Below are positions 6,793 through 8,718 of a DNA stretch of 8,718 nucleotides, in pieces; position 1 is the stretch's first letter, and every line of letters begins with the position of its first letter. Source of the DNA: Cyclobacteriaceae bacterium (GTDB lineage: Bacteria > Bacteroidota > Bacteroidia > Cytophagales > Cyclobacteriaceae); NCBI GenBank assembly GCA_029882725.1, contig JAOUKG010000069.1:1-8718 (forward strand). The letters are read 5' to 3'. The position numbers were made by a program, and so were the translations under genes. The notes under the pieces are model-generated. The model was not told the DNA's origin and did not search any database. It saw nothing but the letters and a program-made list of their open reading frames with translations.

Positions 6793-7713
6793 ATGACAAA
6801 AAACAGGCGATTATTTCTAAAATATAGTGGGCTTTCGGCTTCCGGACTATTGTTAATGGGTTTAGGATGCAAGCCTTCCAGCGAAGGTTCTTCGGAATCA
6901 GCAGATACACTTGCTACTGTTTTGCCCGAAACAGTAGAAGGTAAAAGTCTTGACCAATTTGGAATCCAACTCTACACAATGAGGGATATCTTACCCGCCG
7001 ACCCTAAAGGAGTAATGACACAAATAGCAAATATGGGTTATAAGCAGCTAGAGGGTTATGAGGGTGACATGGGTTTATGGTGGGGAATGCCTCACACAGA
7101 CTTTAAAAAGTTCCTTGACGATCAGGGTTTAAATTTTGTGTCAAGTCACTGCGACACAAACAAAGACTTTGAACGTAAAGCCGCTGAAGCGGCTGAAGTG
7201 GGTGCCAAATATCTTATTTCGCCCTGGATTGGACCTCAGAAATCTATTGAGGACTATAAAAAATATGCTGATCAATTTAACCAATTAGGAGAAGTGTGTA
7301 AATCCAATGGTTTGCGATTTGCATATCACAACCATGGTTATTCTTTTGAAGAACTTGAGGGGCAAATGCCACAGGAAGTGATGATGAATAATACAGATCC
7401 TGAGCTTGTTGATTTTGAAATGGATATTTTCTGGGTGGTTACCGCCAATGCAGATCCTATTGCCTGGATGGAGAAACACTCAGGTAGATTCACTCTCTGT
7501 CATGTTAAAGATCGTGAAAAAAATGCCCCAGCCGGAGAAGGTGATGCTTCATGTATTCTTGGAGAAGGATCAATTGATTTTGACCCGATTTTAAAAGCAG
7601 CAGAAGCGAATGGAATGAAATATTATATCCTGGAGCAAGAAAAATATGCAAACACAACTCCTATAGACTGCGCAAAGGCAGGTGCAGAATACCTGCGTAA
7701 CGTACGTGTATAA
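6793..7713 (+). CDS. Tat-signal sugar phosphate isomerase/epimerase-like TIM-barrel protein
   Basis: A 306-residue protein of the xylose isomerase-like TIM-barrel superfamily (AP endonuclease 2 fold). The N-terminus N4-R-R-L-F-L-K10 is a close match to the twin-arginine signal (S/T)RRxFLK, followed by a hydrophobic stretch and C26 in GLGCKPSS. It is therefore probably exported folded and may be lipid-anchored, though the lipobox lacks the usual leucine at -3. Barrel residues likely to bind metal or substrate are E87 (QLEGYEG), H119 (SSHCD), Y178-H-N-H-G182, D211 (FEMDIFW), H237-V-K-D240 and E281/E283 (LEQEKY). Family members isomerise or epimerise sugars, and exported relatives often sit in carbohydrate catabolism. 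Here no sugar genes flank it, so the substrate is not predicted. The gene is isolated, with 330 bases upstream and a convergent junction downstream. Confidence 0.85.
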   Translation: MTKNRRLFLKYSGLSASGLLLMGLGCKPSSEGSSESADTLATVLPETVEGKSLDQFGIQLYTMRDILPADPKGVMTQIANMGYKQLEGYEGDMGLWWGMPHTDFKKFLDDQGLNFVSSHCDTNKDFERKAAEAAEVGAKYLISPWIGPQKSIEDYKKYADQFNQLGEVCKSNGLRFAYHNHGYSFEELEGQMPQEVMMNNTDPELVDFEMDIFWVVTANADPIAWMEKHSGRFTLCHVKDREKNAPAGEGDASCILGEGSIDFDPILKAAEANGMKYYILEQEKYANTTPIDCAKAGAEYLRNVRV

Positions 7714-7720
7714 TGTAAGA

Positions 7721-7780
7721 GCTACCTTCACGGTTGCCCCTACCGTGAACCAAGAGTAGGGGCCACCTTCACGGTTGCCC
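7721..7780. repeat. Direct repeat with interleaved inverted repeats
   Basis: ACCTTCACGGTTGCCC occurs at 7724-7739 and again at 7765-7780 (18 of 19 matches if extended to 7721 and 7762). Between them lies ACCGTGAA (7742-7749), which can pair with TTCACGGT in either the first copy (7727-7734) or the second (7768-7775). GCCCCTAC (7736-7743) can also pair with GTAGGGGC (7756-7763). These stems exclude one another. The block follows the stop of the TIM-barrel gene and directly precedes the terminator. Confidence 0.85.
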
Positions 7781-7782
7781 AA

Positions 7783-7815
7783 AAAAAAGCCGCCCCCATT
7801 CGGGGCGGCTTTTTT
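7783..7815. terminator. Bidirectional intrinsic terminator
   Basis: A perfect 8-bp GC stem, GCCGCCCC (7789-7796) with GGGGCGGC (7802-7809), and a 5-base loop CATTC. It is flanked by eight A on the left (7781-7788) and six T on the right (7810-7815). With the A:T pairs the stem reaches 14 bp. It can end transcription of the TIM-barrel gene on the plus strand and of the peptidase operon on the minus strand, where the eight A become eight U. Confidence 0.93.
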
Positions 7816-7840
7816 ATTAATCAATTATCAATTATCAATT
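7816..7840. repeat. Short ATTATCA heptamer array (second locus)
   Basis: ATTAATCA (7816-7823) is a one-base-longer variant unit, followed by two exact ATTATCA units (7824-7837) and a partial ATT. It has the same unit and the same orientation as the array at 1600-1665. It again abuts the stop codon of a minus-strand gene, whose TAA is at 7839-7841. Confidence 0.88.
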
Positions 7841-8531
7841 AATCATCCCCCCCCATAAACATCATTACATAATACATCAAAGTAACCAACGCACCAATTG
7901 CAGCAACTACATAAGTCATTGCAGCCCATTTTAAAGCGTCTTTGGCCATAGAGTGTTCCGAAGAAGTAACAATACCTCTTTCAGAAATCCAGTTTAAGGC
8001 TCTCTTACTGGCATCAAACTCCACAGGAAGTGTAATAAATGCAAATAAAGTGAATATGCTATAACAACCAATTATTATGATTAGAGCCAGATTCCAGGGA
8101 ATCATAGTTGGAAGCATAAAACCACCAAAAATCATCATCATAAATATTACATTCATCACTTTTGCACTGACATTCTGCATAGGAACAAGTGCAGACCTCA
8201 ACTCCAACATACTATATGCCTTTGCGTGTTGTACTGCATGTCCTGTTTCATGAGCTGCTACAGCCGTTGCCGCGGCATTTCTTCCGTGATAAACGGCTTC
8301 ACTCAGGTTTATGGTTTTGTTGCCGGGGTTATAATGGTCAGTAAGTTCCCCCTGAACTGAAATGACTTTCACATCATGGATACCACTATCAGCCAACATT
8401 AACTTTGCAACTTCAGCTCCCGACAACCCCGATTGAAGTGGCGTTTGACTGTATTTTTTGAATTTACTCTTCAAACGTGAACTAATCATCCAACTCAGTA
8501 ACATGAAAAATATACCAATAATTAAAATCAT
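7839..8531 (-). CDS. YugP-like membrane zinc metallopeptidase
   Basis: A 230-residue integral membrane protein of the neutral zinc metallopeptidase family typified by Bacillus YugP. It has a first transmembrane helix at about residues 2-17. A cytoplasmic or membrane-associated catalytic segment follows, with H94-E-T-G-H98 (AVAAHETGHAVQHA). Two helices lie at 126-144 and 148-168, then E171 in LPVEFDAS, the likely third zinc ligand, and a last helix at about 203-226. Conserved GELTDHYNP and INLSEAVYHGRN precede the active site as expected. The natural substrate of this family is not established. It follows the RfaE2 gene after an 11-base gap and is probably co-transcribed with it. The coding strand has a run of eight G just before the end (MGGDD, positions 7847-7854). 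The protein is full length. Confidence 0.9.
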   Translation of the reverse strand: MILIIGIFFMLLSWMISSRLKSKFKKYSQTPLQSGLSGAEVAKLMLADSGIHDVKVISVQGELTDHYNPGNKTINLSEAVYHGRNAAATAVAAHETGHAVQHAKAYSMLELRSALVPMQNVSAKVMNVIFMMMIFGGFMLPTMIPWNLALIIIIGCYSIFTLFAFITLPVEFDASKRALNWISERGIVTSSEHSMAKDALKWAAMTYVVAAIGALVTLMYYVMMFMGGDD

Positions 8532-8542
8532 ATTATTTACAT

Positions 8543-8718
8543 TTAGTTTTCTTTAATTTTTTTAATAATGGCAGAAGTCGAATATCCATTTACTAAAGGA
8601 ATTGTTTCGACACTACCTCCTGACTTTCTGACAATTTCTGAGCCAATGATATTTTCTGACAAATAGTCATTTCCTTTCACCAAAAAGTCAGGTTTTAATA
8701 ACTTTATAAGTTCGTAGG
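8543..8718 (-). CDS. RfaE2/HldE C-terminal domain, heptose 1-phosphate adenylyltransferase (partial, 5' end outside window)
   Basis: The last 57 codons of a minus-strand gene that continues past the right edge, ending in TAA at 8543-8545. The visible peptide contains LLKPDFLVKGNDY, then NIIGSEIVRKSGGSVETIP, GYSTSAIIKKI and the C-terminus. This is the pattern at the end of the RfaE domain II nucleotidyltransferase: PDxLVKGxDY, GxExVxxxGGxVxxI and an STTxIIxKI tail. The enzyme adenylates D-glycero-beta-D-manno-heptose 1-phosphate to make ADP-heptose for lipopolysaccharide core synthesis in the cytoplasm. Here the usual STT is STS. Whether the kinase domain is fused upstream (HldE) or the domain stands alone (RfaE2) cannot be seen. 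A probable operon partner, the YugP-like peptidase, starts 11 bases downstream. Confidence 0.87.
   Translation of the reverse strand, partial: YELIKLLKPDFLVKGNDYLSENIIGSEIVRKSGGSVETIPLVNGYSTSAIIKKIKEN

Noticed and set aside
7591..7824. Minus-strand open frame across the terminator
   Set aside because: It runs through the terminator and palindromes and overlaps the conserved end of the TIM-barrel gene; its composition is not protein-like.

Overview
The window looks like chromosomal DNA of a Bacteroidota member, most likely a flavobacterium. It is AT-rich, has almost no Shine-Dalgarno sites, and carries a TAnnTTTG promoter box. It also has intergenic ATTATCA-type heptamer arrays, a DUF6702-type protein, and a Tat-exported lipoprotein-like TIM-barrel protein. 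The assignment to a lineage is inference from these traits; no rRNA or marker gene is present.

Layout: (1) At 158-706 is a 2H-phosphoesterase (2'-5' RNA ligase-like) gene with a -7 box almost touching its start codon. (2) At 842-1600 is an unrecognised outer-membrane-type lipoprotein. It converges on a minus-strand DUF6702-like exported protein (1660-2151), and the space between them is a 9-copy heptamer array. (3) Divergent from the DUF6702 gene is a two-gene operon: a HupE/UreJ-like membrane protein (2217-2795) and, 2 bp later, a secreted M1 zinc aminopeptidase (2798-5029). (4) A nested palindrome (5035-5085) separates this from rmuC (5161-6462). (5) After a 330-bp non-coding stretch comes a Tat-signal TIM-barrel sugar isomerase/epimerase-like protein (6793-7713). 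(6) A palindromic/direct-repeat block, a strong bidirectional terminator and a second copy of the heptamer array fill the next convergent junction. (7) On the minus strand, reading leftward from the right edge, are the C-terminal end of an RfaE2-type heptose-1-phosphate adenylyltransferase (8543-8718, partial) and, 11 bp later, a YugP-like membrane zinc peptidase (7839-8531).

Most of the window is ordinary housekeeping and envelope content. I see no defence system, mobile element, CRISPR array or RNA gene. The points worth a second look are the strand-polarised heptamer arrays that act as stop-codon cassettes at the 3' ends of minus-strand genes, the related intergenic palindromes, the DUF6702/HupE/M1 neighbourhood as a possible uncharacterised exported-metalloenzyme module, and a probable leaderless transcript.
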